64,000 nucleotides of DNA from Spartobacteria bacterium UBA695 (GCA_002298145.1 DBMP01000027.1:1-64000); one strand, 5' to 3'; counted from the first letter of the stretch, positions 1 to 9,193 are shown. The notes: a model not told the origin generated them from the letters alone. Made by a program: numbers and translations.

Positions 1-59
1 GACCGAGGGCCTTTTTTTTGCTCCCATACCCTCTGAATTTTTTTCGCTCTTTTCTTGCC

Positions 60-683
60 GTGAAACCTTCCGAAGCTCTCAAAAAACACGTTGCTGCGGT
101 TCACGCCTGCGACCGTTGTCCCGCCATGCATAAACCGGTGGTTTCGGGGCCAGCGGTACAAAGTAAAGTGTTGCTCGTTGGGCAAGCTCCGGGGGTTAAG
201 GAACCGATCTTGGGGCGCCCGTTTGCGTGGACGGCCGGGAAGACGATGTTTCGCTGGTTTTCCGAGCAATGCGGCGTGGACGAAGCGACCTTCCGGGAGC
301 GGGTCTATATGGCGGCCGTTTGCCGGTGTTTTCCGGGCAAAAGTGCCCATGGCGGTGGCGATCGCGTTCCGTCGCCTGCTGAAATCAAAGAATGTTCGGC
401 TTGGCTGGAGGCGGAATTGCAACTTTTGAAGCCGCAGTTGGTTATCCCCGTGGGGAAGTTGGCGATTGCACAGTTTCTGGAACCAGCTCCACTGGTTGAA
501 ATGATTGGGCAAAGTTTTCGTGCCGAACGGGCGGGCGTCCACTTCGATTTGGTTCCGCTTCCGCACCCGAGTGGCGCGTCGCCGTGGCATCGCACCGAGC
601 CGGGGAAGACTCTTCTGGGCCATGCGCTTGGGAAAATCGCCCGCCATGCAGCATGGAAAGAGAGTGTTCTGCGCAAGGGATGA
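60..683 (+). CDS. Uracil-DNA glycosylase, family 4-like (Fe-S)
   Basis: Predicted DNA-repair enzyme that removes uracil from DNA. From the GTG at 60 it is 207 aa. The substrate-pocket motif GQAPG lies at residues 41-45 and the C-terminal LPHPSG motif near residue 170, both typical of the family 4 fold. Cysteines C17-x2-C20, C88/C90 and C112 are placed like the four iron-sulfur ligands of thermostable-type UDGs, and the stretch after C90 resembles the family's CRP-type loop. An in-frame TTG at 18 would add 14 hydrophobic residues; GTG at 60 fits family N-termini better, though neither has a clear ribosome site. It stands alone upstream of purH. The exact family (4 versus a related one) is not settled because the first motif has GQ rather than GE. 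Confidence 0.8.
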   Translation: MKPSEALKKHVAAVHACDRCPAMHKPVVSGPAVQSKVLLVGQAPGVKEPILGRPFAWTAGKTMFRWFSEQCGVDEATFRERVYMAAVCRCFPGKSAHGGGDRVPSPAEIKECSAWLEAELQLLKPQLVIPVGKLAIAQFLEPAPLVEMIGQSFRAERAGVHFDLVPLPHPSGASPWHRTEPGKTLLGHALGKIARHAAWKESVLRKG

Positions 684-770
684 TCCCGAGCGGGCAAAAG
701 TGCTCGATTGCCTGAGCCTTGCTTCCGAATTGACCCGGCACAAAGGGCCGTTTAGGCTCTCAGGTCTTCC

Positions 771-2297
771 ATGAAGATAAAGCGCGCACTTATTTCCGTT
801 TCGGACAAAACCGGGCTGGCTGATTTTGCCCGTGAGCTCACCCAATTTGGGGTGGAGATCATTTCGACTGGCGGCACCGCCAAACTCCTGCAACGCGAGG
901 GGATCGCTTGCACGGAAATTTCCGACTACACCGGGTTCCCCGAAATGCTCGACGGGCGGGTCAAGACCCTTCACCCTAAGGTCCACGGCGGCCTGCTTTT
1001 CCTGCGCGATAACGAATCGCACATCGCGCAGGTCAAAGAGCACGGCATCGAGCCGATCGACCTCGTGGTGGTCAATTTGTATCCCTTCGAAGCCACCGTG
1101 GCCAAGGAGGGCGTAACGCTGGAGGAAGCCATTGAGCAGATCGATATCGGCGGCCCGTCGATGCTCCGGAGCGCCTCCAAAAATTACCGTTCCGTGACGG
1201 TCATCGTCGATCCTGTCGACTATAAAGACGTGATCGATTCGATGCGCGACAACGAGGGCGAAACCACGCTCAAGCTTCGCGAGCGCCTCGCCATCAAAGT
1301 GTTTGTCACTACGTCCAAATATGACGGCGCTATTGCGAACTATCTGAACAAAGAGCAGGAGACCGCCTGCTCTTTTTCCATTTCGCTGCCTTGTGCCGCG
1401 CGCCTTCGTTACGGCGAGAACCCGCACCAGCAGGCGGCGCTTTATGGTAATTTCGACGACTATTTCCAGAAACTCCACGGCAAGGAGCTTTCCTACAATA
1501 ACATTCTGGATATTACCGCGGCCTCGCAGTTGATCGAGGAATTTTCCGAGCCGACGGTTGCCATATTGAAGCATACCAACCCGTGCGGCGTCGGGGCTGA
1601 TCCCGACCTGCGCGCCGCCTGGGACAAGGCGTTCGCCACGGATAAGCAGGCTCCCTTTGGGGGGATTATTATCTGCAACCGTCCGCTGACCGAGCCGTTG
1701 GCCCGGGCGATTAGCGAAATTTTCTCCGAGGTCATTATCGCGCCCGAATTCGAGCCGGATGCCCGCGCGCTGCTGCAAAAGAAAAAGAATCTGCGCCTGA
1801 TGAAGAAGCTTGCGAGCGTTTCCGACGGCTCGAACCTCGACATCCGCTCCGTGGCGGGAGGCCTGCTCGTTCAGGACAAGGATCGCGCGGATTTGAAGGA
1901 CATCGAAAATAAAGTTGTGTCCAAACGCCCGCCGACGGCCGATGAAATGAAGGCCATGGCGTTCGGGTGGAAGATCGTCAAGCACGTTAAGTCCAATGCC
2001 ATTGTCTACGTCGGCAAGGACCGCACGCTGGGCATCGGCGCGGGGCAGATGAGCCGCGTGGACGCTTCGCGTATCGCCATTTGGAAGGCGAAGGACGCGG
2101 GGCTTTCTCTCGCGGGTAGCGTGGTGGCCAGCGACGCCTTTTTCCCGTTCCCAGATGGACTTATTGCTGCTGCGGAAGCGGGCGCGACTGCCGCGATTCA
2201 GCCGGGTGGATCGGTCCGTGATGATGCCGTGCTGGCTGCCGCCGATGAGCGGAAGATGGCGATGGTCTTTACGGGCGTGCGCCATTTCCGGCACTAG
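771..2297 (+). CDS. purH: Bifunctional AICAR transformylase / IMP cyclohydrolase
   Basis: Catalyses the last two steps of purine synthesis in the cytoplasm: formylation of AICAR with 10-formyl-THF, then ring closure to IMP. The 508-aa length is normal. The N-terminal MGS-like IMP cyclohydrolase domain covers roughly residues 1-190 (ALISVSDKTGL at the start, then the STGGTAK and HPKVHGG motifs). The C-terminal transformylase domain carries RYGENPHQ and the catalytic KHTNPCG motif near residue 270, and ends in the usual VFTGVRHFRH. The ATG start gives a canonical N-terminus. An 87-bp gap separates it from the upstream glycosylase and pdxJ follows after 68 bp, so co-transcription with pdxJ is possible but not shown. 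Confidence 0.97.
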   Translation: MKIKRALISVSDKTGLADFARELTQFGVEIISTGGTAKLLQREGIACTEISDYTGFPEMLDGRVKTLHPKVHGGLLFLRDNESHIAQVKEHGIEPIDLVVVNLYPFEATVAKEGVTLEEAIEQIDIGGPSMLRSASKNYRSVTVIVDPVDYKDVIDSMRDNEGETTLKLRERLAIKVFVTTSKYDGAIANYLNKEQETACSFSISLPCAARLRYGENPHQQAALYGNFDDYFQKLHGKELSYNNILDITAASQLIEEFSEPTVAILKHTNPCGVGADPDLRAAWDKAFATDKQAPFGGIIICNRPLTEPLARAISEIFSEVIIAPEFEPDARALLQKKKNLRLMKKLASVSDGSNLDIRSVAGGLLVQDKDRADLKDIENKVVSKRPPTADEMKAMAFGWKIVKHVKSNAIVYVGKDRTLGIGAGQMSRVDASRIAIWKAKDAGLSLAGSVVASDAFFPFPDGLIAAAEAGATAAIQPGGSVRDDAVLAAADERKMAMVFTGVRHFRH

Positions 2298-2365
2298 CTA
2301 AACCTATCGATCTCACGCAAGGGCGCGGAAGCGTCTTTGCGTGGGGACAAACCACTTCGATCTTT

Positions 2366-3106
2366 ATGAATACCCTTAGGCTGGGAGTGAACATTGATCA
2401 CATCGCCACGCTGCGCCAGGCGCGTTACCCTGGGATGCTCGATTCGCCGAACTGCGAGCCGGATCTCGTCGCAGCCGCCGCGATTTGCGAACGGGCTGGA
2501 GCGGTGGGAATTACCACGCACCTGCGCGCCGACCGCCGCCACATTCAGGACGCCGACGTTTATCGTCTGCGCGAGAGCCTCCAAACCAAGCTCAACCTGG
2601 AAATGGGCAATACGCCGGAGATTGTTGAAATCGCCTTGCGCGTGAAACCAGCGGATGTCTGCCTTGTGCCGGAAAATCGGCGCGAAGTGACGACCGAGGG
2701 TGGGCTTGATGCAGCCGGGCAGCTTGATGCGCTGACGCCGACGGTCGCACGGTTGAACGACGCGGGAATTCACGTCAGCTTGTTTGTGGAGCCCGATCCG
2801 AAACAGATCGACGCCGCTGTTCAGCTGAAGGCGCATTCCGTGGAACTGCACACCGGGGCGTTTGCGAACACCCAAGGCGAAGCTCACCTGGCTGAGCTCA
2901 AGCGCATCCGTGAAGCCGCTGTCTATGCCCACGGGCTGGGGCTTCAGGTCAACGCCGGGCACGGTATTAATTATGTGAACATCGCGGAGATCCGCGAGGT
3001 GGCGCACTTAAGCGAATTGAACATCGGCCACACGATTGTTTCCCGCGCGGTTTTCGTTGGGCTGGAGACGGCGGTACGGGAACTCATCGCGGCGATGAAG
3101 GGCTAA
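2366..3106 (+). CDS. pdxJ: Pyridoxine 5'-phosphate synthase
   Basis: Condenses 1-deoxyxylulose 5-phosphate with 3-amino-2-oxopropyl phosphate to form pyridoxine 5'-phosphate, the last ring-forming step of the DXP-dependent vitamin B6 route. At 246 aa it has the full family length. Visible signatures are the N-terminal LGVNIDHIATLRQAR, the DRRHI segment, the CLVPE(N)RRE(V)TTEGG block and the C-terminal NAGHGINYVN with NIGHTIVSRA. It heads a compact run: the NUDIX gene starts 6 bp after its stop and acpS 12 bp after that. The pdxJ-acpS neighbourhood is known from many bacteria, which supports the assignment. Confidence 0.97.
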   Translation: MNTLRLGVNIDHIATLRQARYPGMLDSPNCEPDLVAAAAICERAGAVGITTHLRADRRHIQDADVYRLRESLQTKLNLEMGNTPEIVEIALRVKPADVCLVPENRREVTTEGGLDAAGQLDALTPTVARLNDAGIHVSLFVEPDPKQIDAAVQLKAHSVELHTGAFANTQGEAHLAELKRIREAAVYAHGLGLQVNAGHGINYVNIAEIREVAHLSELNIGHTIVSRAVFVGLETAVRELIAAMKG

Positions 3107-3112
3107 AGAGCC

Positions 3113-3742
3113 ATGGCCGCGACCCCTCAATGGCTCCGGTGGGCCAAGACGCTCCAGGCTGTGGCCCAAAACGGGCTGACGTTTGCGAAAGATCCGTTTG
3201 ACGTGGAGCGTTATGAGCAGGTTCGCCAGGTGGCGGCGGAGATGCTTTCGGCTGGTTCGGGCGTGGAGCCGGAGAGGATTCTTTCGCTGCTTGAAAAGGA
3301 GGTCGGTTACTGCACGCCGAAGGTGGATACCCGCGCGGCCGTGTTTAATGAGGCGGGTGAGATGCTGTTTGTGCAGGAACGCTCGGACGGGCTCTGGAGC
3401 CTGCCGGGGGGATGGGCCGATCCGAACCAGTCGGCGGCGGAATGCGTCGCGCGCGAGGTGCGGGAGGAATCCGGTTTCGATGTGCGCGTGACAAAGCTCG
3501 CCGCGGTGTTCGACCGGAGCAAGCATCCGCATGAACCGCCGTTTGCGAGCCACGTCTACAAAATCTTTTTCCTTTGCGAGATCACCGGGGGCAAGGCCTC
3601 GGCAACGCTCGAAACGGAACAGTGCGGATTTTTCGCCGAGGATGCGATTCCTCCGCTCTCGTTGAGCAGAATTACGCCCGGGCAGGTGGCCCGGCTTTTC
3701 GAATACCACCGCAACCCGGCTCTGGCAGCCGATTTTGATTAA
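3113..3742 (+). CDS. NUDIX hydrolase with N-terminal helical domain
   Basis: Predicted nucleotide-diphosphate hydrolase, possibly acting on ADP-ribose or NDP-sugars, of the type with an N-terminal NUDIX_N_2 domain. Residues 1-65 (TPQWLRWAKTLQAVAQNG onward) match that helical extension, and the NUDIX fold follows from about residue 66. The Nudix box reads GGWADPNQS...REVREESGF: the catalytic REVREE core is present, but the first Glu of the GX5E element is Gln here, and P-N replaces the usual V-G. That change could tune metal binding. The gene sits 6 bp after pdxJ and 12 bp before acpS, so it is probably co-transcribed. The substrate cannot be told from sequence. Confidence 0.85.
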   Translation: MAATPQWLRWAKTLQAVAQNGLTFAKDPFDVERYEQVRQVAAEMLSAGSGVEPERILSLLEKEVGYCTPKVDTRAAVFNEAGEMLFVQERSDGLWSLPGGWADPNQSAAECVAREVREESGFDVRVTKLAAVFDRSKHPHEPPFASHVYKIFFLCEITGGKASATLETEQCGFFAEDAIPPLSLSRITPGQVARLFEYHRNPALAADFD

Positions 3743-3754
3743 ACCCCGCACCCC

Positions 3755-4165
3755 ATGGCTCCTCTGGTTGAAATCCTAGGCACCGGCATCGACCTCGTGG
3801 AAAACGCGCGCATTGCTGCGTCGATTGAAAAATTCGGCGACCGTTTTTTGCGCCGGATTTTCACCGAGGACGAAATTGCCTACTGCGCGGCTTATCCCAA
3901 CCCGGTGCCGCATTACGCGGCGCGCTTCGCGGCCAAGGAGGCGGTCTCGAAGGCGTTCGGGACGGGGATCGGCAAGGCGCTTGGGTGGAAGGAAATCGAG
4001 GTCTGGCGCAATGGGGCCGGGGCTCCGTTTGTGCGGCTGCATGCGGGGGGCCTCGAACTGGCCAATCAGCGCGGGGTGACGCAAATCCACGTGAGCCTGA
4101 CCCACACCGACGCTTATGCGGCCGCTAATGCGCTGCTCGTGGGAGGCGGGCGGAATTCTTCGTAA
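3755..4165 (+). CDS. acpS: Holo-[acyl-carrier-protein] synthase
   Basis: Transfers 4'-phosphopantetheine from CoA to the serine of apo-ACP, activating fatty-acid synthesis. The 136-aa length is typical. The N-terminal GTGIDLVENARI motif carries the metal-binding Asp, and RFAAKEAVSKAFGTGI carries the second conserved acidic residue (Glu) and the Lys. RRIFTEDE and the C-terminal HVSLTHTDAYA are further family signatures. It sits 12 bp downstream of the NUDIX gene and 3 bp upstream of corA, inside a probable operon that starts at pdxJ. Confidence 0.96.
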   Translation: MAPLVEILGTGIDLVENARIAASIEKFGDRFLRRIFTEDEIAYCAAYPNPVPHYAARFAAKEAVSKAFGTGIGKALGWKEIEVWRNGAGAPFVRLHAGGLELANQRGVTQIHVSLTHTDAYAAANALLVGGGRNSS

Positions 4166-4168
4166 GCC

Positions 4169-5215
4169 ATGTTTGCTAATCGTTACCATCCGCCCGGCAC
4201 CGCGCCGGGGACGTTGACCGCGGGAACGAAAACAAATCCGGTATTCACGCTGATTCAGTATGATGCGACGTCATACGATGAGCGGCGCGTGGAGGGCGTG
4301 GAGGATTTTTTTGATGTTCGCGGGAGCGGAAAGGTGAACTGGATTGATCTCGACGGCCTGGGCGACCTCGTGGCGCTGCAAAAGCTGGCGGATCGCTTCG
4401 CGTTGCATCCGCTGGCGCTGGAGGACGTGCTGCACGCGCCGCAGCGGCCGAAGATCGAGGAATACCAGGACTATTTTTTCATCGTCGCGCAGGTTCCTGT
4501 ACGGGATGGCGCGCACCGGATTGGATTCGAGCAGGCTAGCCTTTTTTTGGGATCGGATTTCCTGATCACAATCCAGGAGAATCCGAAGACCGATATTTTT
4601 TCCGAAGTCCGTTCGCGGCTTCGTACAGGGCGCGGGTTTGGGCGAACGCGCGGGCACGATTACTTGGCCTACGCGATTCTCGATTCCATTGTGGACCAGT
4701 ATTTCCCGATCCTCGAAGCGCTCGGCGAGACGATCGAAAACCTCGAAGATGAACTGCTCGCCCGGCCTCGGCACGAGAGCCTGGTGCGGATGCATGAGGT
4801 GAAGCGGGTGTTATTGAATATTCGGAGAAATATCTGGCCGATGCGCGATTTGTTCAATTCGCTTATTCGCGATGAGTCGGGCCTGATCACTCATGATACG
4901 ACGCTCTTTTTGCGCGATTGTTACGACCACACGGTGCGCTTGATGGACGTGGTGGAAAGCTATCGCGACCTCATGGCGAGCATGATGGATATTTATCTAT
5001 CAAGCATCGAAATGCGCACCAATGAGGTGATGCGGGTGCTTACGGTGGTCAGCACAACGTTTATTCCGCTGACGCTTGTGAGCGGAATTTACGGGATGAA
5101 TTTCGAGGCGATTCCGGGGGCGAAGTCGCCCTACGGGTTTTGGGTTTGCATGGGGGGAATGCTCTTTATGGCGCTGTCGATGTTGGCGATTTTCCGGAAA
5201 CGCAAATGGATTTAG
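4169..5215 (+). CDS. corA: CorA-family magnesium/cobalt transporter
   Basis: Inner-membrane pentameric channel for Mg2+ (also Co2+ or Ni2+). The protein is 348 aa: a large N-terminal cytoplasmic alpha/beta domain (the LEDVLHAPQRPKIEEYQDY region is typical), a long helix, and two C-terminal membrane segments. The selectivity signature YGMN ends the first segment near residue 311 and a basic tail (RKRKWI) follows the second. The start codon lies 3 bp after acpS. The last 10 bp (TGGATTTAG region) overlap the start of the next gene, suggesting translational coupling. No M-box or other Mg riboswitch is visible upstream. Confidence 0.93.
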   Translation: MFANRYHPPGTAPGTLTAGTKTNPVFTLIQYDATSYDERRVEGVEDFFDVRGSGKVNWIDLDGLGDLVALQKLADRFALHPLALEDVLHAPQRPKIEEYQDYFFIVAQVPVRDGAHRIGFEQASLFLGSDFLITIQENPKTDIFSEVRSRLRTGRGFGRTRGHDYLAYAILDSIVDQYFPILEALGETIENLEDELLARPRHESLVRMHEVKRVLLNIRRNIWPMRDLFNSLIRDESGLITHDTTLFLRDCYDHTVRLMDVVESYRDLMASMMDIYLSSIEMRTNEVMRVLTVVSTTFIPLTLVSGIYGMNFEAIPGAKSPYGFWVCMGGMLFMALSMLAIFRKRKWI

Positions 5216-6063
5216 TGGATAAAACTGAAGGTGCGAGCGGCGGATTCGAACTGGTGCGGCTAAAAAACGGGGAGCCGAGTGTGCGGTGCCTCACGCACCA
5301 TGAGACGATGCATGTTGGCACGGGGCCGGTGACGGAGGCAGCGGCGCTGCACGTGTGCCAGCAGCGGATCGTGGAGCGGGCCCGGGCGCGCACGGGCGGG
5401 CCTATGGTCATCTGGGATGTGGGCCTGGGGCCTGCCGGGAATGCGATTGCCACGCTGGAGGCGCTGCGCGGGGTTGATGCGGCGGTGGAGCTGCATAGTT
5501 TCGAGGTGGCGACCGATGTGCTGGAGTTCGCGCTTTGCCATTCAGGGGAGCTGGGCTACATGGCGGGCTGGGAAGAGGCGTTGAGGGGGCTTTTGCAAAC
5601 GGGCGAGGCGCGGCCGTTGCCTAACGTGCGTTGGGTGCTGCATCGGGGGGATTATGCGGTGCGGATGGCCGATGCGCCGCCGCCCGAGGCGATTTATCAC
5701 GATCCGTATTCGCCTGCGCGCAATCCCGGTATGTGGAGCCTGGAGGTTTTTCGCGCGGCTCGGGAGCGCGTTGGCGAGGGGGTGTGCCTGCTGACGAATT
5801 ACACGCGCTCGACGGCGGTGCGGGTGACGTTGGCGCTCGCGGGCTGGTATGTCGGCCTGGGCGTGGCAACGGGGGAGAAGGAGCAGACGACGATTGCGGC
5901 GTCGCGACCGGGGATGTTGGCGCTGCCGCTCGGGCGCGACTGGCTGCGGCGGGTGCGGGCTTCGACCAATGCCGCGCCGCAGCGGGGGGCTCGGTATGAG
6001 CGTGGCCCGGTTTCGGACGCCGATTTTGAAATGCTGACGGCGCTGCCGCAGTTTGCCGGATAA
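5206..6063 (+). CDS. MnmC-like SAM-dependent methyltransferase
   Basis: Resembles the methyltransferase half of MnmC, which makes the final methylation of 5-methylaminomethyl-uridine in tRNA wobble positions. From the ATG at 5206, overlapping the corA stop, it is 285 aa. An in-frame ATG at 5140 would put 22 residues inside corA coding sequence and is less likely. Recognisable parts are the early ETMHVGTGP segment, the WDVGLGPAGNA SAM-binding loop near residue 65, and YHDPYSPARNPGMWS, matching the DxFxPxxNPxxW signature of MnmC methyltransferases. The FAD oxidase half of MnmC is absent. The target RNA is inferred from the family. Confidence 0.75.
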   Translation: MDLVDKTEGASGGFELVRLKNGEPSVRCLTHHETMHVGTGPVTEAAALHVCQQRIVERARARTGGPMVIWDVGLGPAGNAIATLEALRGVDAAVELHSFEVATDVLEFALCHSGELGYMAGWEEALRGLLQTGEARPLPNVRWVLHRGDYAVRMADAPPPEAIYHDPYSPARNPGMWSLEVFRAARERVGEGVCLLTNYTRSTAVRVTLALAGWYVGLGVATGEKEQTTIAASRPGMLALPLGRDWLRRVRASTNAAPQRGARYERGPVSDADFEMLTALPQFAG

Positions 6064-6138
6064 CGCAATCAGCGTTGCCCCGATTGGCGAATCGCGCGAA
6101 AGCGGAGATAACGGGCGTCCGATTGTACGGATGCGCCC

Positions 6139-7554
6139 ATGGTTTTTTGTTCGCCGGTTTTTTTGTTTCTGTTTTTGCCGATGGTTCTCGCGGTTTATTT
6201 CGCGTTGCCATGGGCTTGGCGTAATGGGTTTCTGCTGCTGGCGAGCCTGCTGTTTTATGCGTGGGGCGAGCGGGGCTATACGCTGGTGCTCGTGGGCTCG
6301 GTCGCGCTGAACTACGGCTTCGGGCTCGTGCTGGAGGGGCTTCGCGGGAAGCCGGGCGCGAAGGGGGCGCTGGCGGCGGCGGTGGGGGTGAACCTGACGC
6401 TGCTCGGCGGGTATAAGTATCTTAATTTCGCCATGGAGGGCTTGAACCCGATGCTAAAGGCGGCGCACTTGGGGAGCATTGCGCTCGGGCCGGTGCATCT
6501 GCCGCTGGGGATTTCGTTTTTCACGTTTCACGCGCTTTCGTATCTCGTGGATGTGTATCGCGGGGACTCGCACGCGGAAAGAAATCCGGGGCGTCTGGCG
6601 CTTTATGTGACGCTTTTTCCGCAGCTCATCGCGGGGCCGATCCTGCGCTATCATCAGGTGGCGGGGCAGTTTCTGCGGCGGCGAGTGGACCTGGAGTTGG
6701 CGCAGTCGGGGCTGCGGCGGTTCCTCATTGGATTTGGGAAAAAGGTCTTGATTGCCAATACGCTGGCCGCGCCCGCCGACAAGATTTTTGGCGCTTCCGC
6801 CGGGGCGCTTTCTGCCGGTGCGGCGTGGATGGGTGTGCTCTGTTACGCGTTTCAGATTTACTTCGATTTCTCGGGTTACTCGGATATGGCCATCGGGCTG
6901 GGGCGGCTGTTTGGATTTCGGTTTCCGGAGAATTTTGATTACCCGTATCTCTCCCGCTCCATCAAAGAATTTTGGCGGCGCTGGCACATTTCGCTTTCGC
7001 TCTGGTTCCGCGATTATGTCTACATCCCGCTGGGCGGCAATCGCGTGGGGGAGGCGCGGCATCGGCTCAATTTGCTGGCGGTCTTTTTCCTGTGCGGCGT
7101 GTGGCATGGGGCGGCCTGGTCGTTCATGGTGTGGGGGCTGTGGCACGGGGTGTTCATTTTGCTGGAGGGGCGCTGGCTGGCGCGGCTGCCGGGGGCGGTG
7201 GCGCGCCTGTATACGATGACGGTGCTGGCGGGGAGTTGGGTGATTTTTCGCTGTGAGACGCTTTCGCACGCGGGGCGGTATTTTCGCGCGATGGTCGGCA
7301 GCCATGGCGTGCCAGAACATTTCGCGGCGATGTACTTGACGCCGGATGTGCGCCTCGCGTTGTTAGCTGCGGTATTTGGTGTGACGCCGTATCCAGCGCG
7401 GTTGGCGCGGCGGTTCTGCGCTTGGCCGGAGAACGCGCTGGCTCGCGCGGTGGCGCAATGCGTGCTCAACGCTGCGCTGGTGGCGATGTTCGTGGGGGGG
7501 ATCGCGTCCATCGCCGCCGGGACCTACAACCCGTTTATTTATTTCCGGTTCTAG
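6139..7554 (+). CDS. MBOAT O-acyltransferase (AlgI/DltB-like)
   Basis: Integral membrane O-acyltransferase of the AlgI family, which passes acetyl groups across the inner membrane for esterifying an exported polysaccharide. The 471 aa contain about ten hydrophobic segments. Family marks are LGISFFTFHALSYLVDVYRG, FPQLIAGPILRY, the YFDFSGYSDMAIGLG block, the REFWRRWHISLS-like segment (KEFWRRWHISLSLWFRDY), and WHGAAWSFMVWG, whose His is the presumed catalytic residue. It starts 75 bp after the MnmC-like gene and ends 2 bp before the AlgX/J-like partner, the usual two-gene arrangement. The polysaccharide substrate is unknown; no alginate genes are visible. Confidence 0.92.
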   Translation: MVFCSPVFLFLFLPMVLAVYFALPWAWRNGFLLLASLLFYAWGERGYTLVLVGSVALNYGFGLVLEGLRGKPGAKGALAAAVGVNLTLLGGYKYLNFAMEGLNPMLKAAHLGSIALGPVHLPLGISFFTFHALSYLVDVYRGDSHAERNPGRLALYVTLFPQLIAGPILRYHQVAGQFLRRRVDLELAQSGLRRFLIGFGKKVLIANTLAAPADKIFGASAGALSAGAAWMGVLCYAFQIYFDFSGYSDMAIGLGRLFGFRFPENFDYPYLSRSIKEFWRRWHISLSLWFRDYVYIPLGGNRVGEARHRLNLLAVFFLCGVWHGAAWSFMVWGLWHGVFILLEGRWLARLPGAVARLYTMTVLAGSWVIFRCETLSHAGRYFRAMVGSHGVPEHFAAMYLTPDVRLALLAAVFGVTPYPARLARRFCAWPENALARAVAQCVLNAALVAMFVGGIASIAAGTYNPFIYFRF

Positions 7555-7556
7555 CC

Positions 7557-8747
7557 ATGCCTAATCCGACCGTTGAAATAGCCCCAGGGCGCACGATGCG
7601 GCACGCGTTGCGCGGGCCGGCGGTGCTGCTCTTGTTGGCGTTTGCCGTGGCCGTGCTGCTGCCGTTGGCGGCCACTGATTTTCGCGGGGGCCAGCGCCTG
7701 AGCGCGACGGAAAAGCGTGCGCTGGCCGAGTTCCCAAAATGGAGCTGGGATGCCGGGGCGCTGGATGCTTTTCCCGCGCGCTTCGAGGCGGCGTTCAATG
7801 ACCGCTTTGGTTTTCGCGCGCCGCTGGTGGCCTGGCAGAGCCGCGTGAAAGTGCGCGCACTGGGCGTCCCCTCCACGCCCGGCGTGGTGCTCGGGCGGGA
7901 CGGCTGGCTTTACCTGGCCGAGACGGTGAAGGAGGCGCGCGGCGTGGTGAAGACGCCCCCGGCGGAGGCCGAGGCGTGGGCTCGCTATCTCGCGGCCAAG
8001 CAGGCTTGGCTGGGCGCGCACGGCATCGCGTACCTTTTTGTCATCGTGCCGAATAAGGAGCGCGTGTACCCGGAGTATTTGCCGGAGAATTTGTGCGCGG
8101 TGGGGGGGGCTCGGTTTTCGGATCAGCTCGTGGCGCGGCTCGGGCGCGAACCGGGGCTGGAGTTTCTTGATTTGCGCTCAGTATTACTTAATGCAAAACC
8201 GCGCGGGCTCATCTTCGAGCGCACCGATACGCACTGGAGCCAGCTCGGGGCTTTCCTGGCGGCCAATGCGATCCTGGAGCGGCTGCGCGGGCGTTTCCCC
8301 GAGCTGCATGCGCCGCCGCTGCCTGACGATCTCGCGGAAGTCACCGGGCCCGGGGGCGATCTCGCGGTGATGCTCGGCCTGCCCGGGGAGCTGACGGAGA
8401 GGCGTCAGATTCTTACAGCGTTTCAAACAGCGTTTCATTCCGCGCCAATGCGGCTTGAGGTGGAGTGGCCCACTGGGTCGTACCACGAACTGCCCCGCGC
8501 GTTTGAGGCAAATGACGCCGGGTTACAGCATACCTTGCTGCTGGGCGGAAATTCGTTCACCACGGGGCTGCTCGATTTCCTCCCAGCGCATTTCCGGCGG
8601 GTCGTGCGCGTGCGGCCCGTCGTGCCCTATCCCGCCTGGTTCCAGGCGCTTACTCCGAGGCTCGTCGAGGCGGAAAAACCGGATGTCGTCCTGGATGTCT
8701 TGAGCGAGCGGCATCTGCGAAAAGCGCCGCGCTGGGAGCTGCCGTGA
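7557..8747 (+). CDS. AlgX/AlgJ-like SGNH-type O-acetyltransferase partner
   Basis: Probably the periplasmic partner that completes acetyl transfer to the polysaccharide. From ATG 7557 (2 bp after the MBOAT stop) it is 396 aa, with one N-terminal membrane segment (VLLLLAFAVAVLLPLA) anchoring a periplasmic domain. The fold is marked by GRDGWLYLAE, the long helix region with VPNKERVYPEYLP, and TDTHWSQLGAFLAAN, the Asp-x-His-Trp motif of AlgJ/AlgX. The presumed nucleophile serine is in GGNSFTTGL, where the family more often has GDS. The preceding MBOAT gene strongly supports the assignment. Further upstream starts exist in frame but lie inside the MBOAT gene. Confidence 0.85.
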   Translation: MPNPTVEIAPGRTMRHALRGPAVLLLLAFAVAVLLPLAATDFRGGQRLSATEKRALAEFPKWSWDAGALDAFPARFEAAFNDRFGFRAPLVAWQSRVKVRALGVPSTPGVVLGRDGWLYLAETVKEARGVVKTPPAEAEAWARYLAAKQAWLGAHGIAYLFVIVPNKERVYPEYLPENLCAVGGARFSDQLVARLGREPGLEFLDLRSVLLNAKPRGLIFERTDTHWSQLGAFLAANAILERLRGRFPELHAPPLPDDLAEVTGPGGDLAVMLGLPGELTERRQILTAFQTAFHSAPMRLEVEWPTGSYHELPRAFEANDAGLQHTLLLGGNSFTTGLLDFLPAHFRRVVRVRPVVPYPAWFQALTPRLVEAEKPDVVLDVLSERHLRKAPRWELP

Positions 8748-8826
8748 GCCCCCGCCCCCGTGATAAAAAACTTCCGGATAACTTGTCGCTTGATGGGGGT
8801 GCCCGCCTCCTCTAAACAATAGGGAA

Positions 8827-9123
8827 ATGGCTGAAGTTCAAACCAACACTGTTTCGGGCGAAATGTCCCTGCGGTTCATCGAGTTCGTCCAGATGCACTC
8901 GCAGAATGCCGCGTTTTGCCTAGGAAAAATCCCGAACCCGCAAACCGGTAAACCCTCCGTGAACCTGGGCCTCGCGCGGCTCTTGATTGACCAGCTTGCA
9001 GCCATCGCGCACAAGACCAAGGGCAACCTTTCCGAGGACGAGGAGAAAGTTCTCCAGAACGCGCTCTCGAATCTTCAGATCACCTACGTGGAAGTCCAGA
9101 AAGCCGCCGCAGCGGCAAAGTAA
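8827..9123 (+). CDS. DUF1844 family protein
   Basis: A 98-aa cytoplasmic protein of the DUF1844 family, function unknown. The pattern SLRFIEFVQMHSQNAAFCLGK followed by NLGLARLLIDQLAAIAHKTKG and LSEDEEKVLQNALSNLQ is characteristic: two helices linked by a PNPQTGK loop and a C-terminal helix. A weak purine stretch (AGGGAA) precedes the ATG. It lies just upstream of kdsA with a 70-bp gap and may share transcription with the LPS block. Confidence 0.85.
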   Translation: MAEVQTNTVSGEMSLRFIEFVQMHSQNAAFCLGKIPNPQTGKPSVNLGLARLLIDQLAAIAHKTKGNLSEDEEKVLQNALSNLQITYVEVQKAAAAAK

Positions 9124-9193
9124 CCGGCCGTCAGCCTTTGAACATTCCGCGTTCATCTGCGAGATTCGCGCGGAGCAATCCCTCTCTATACTC

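Noticed and set aside
1..20. Terminator tail at the window edge (GAGGGCC then T-run)
   Set aside because: Only the last bases would be visible, so the stem cannot be confirmed.
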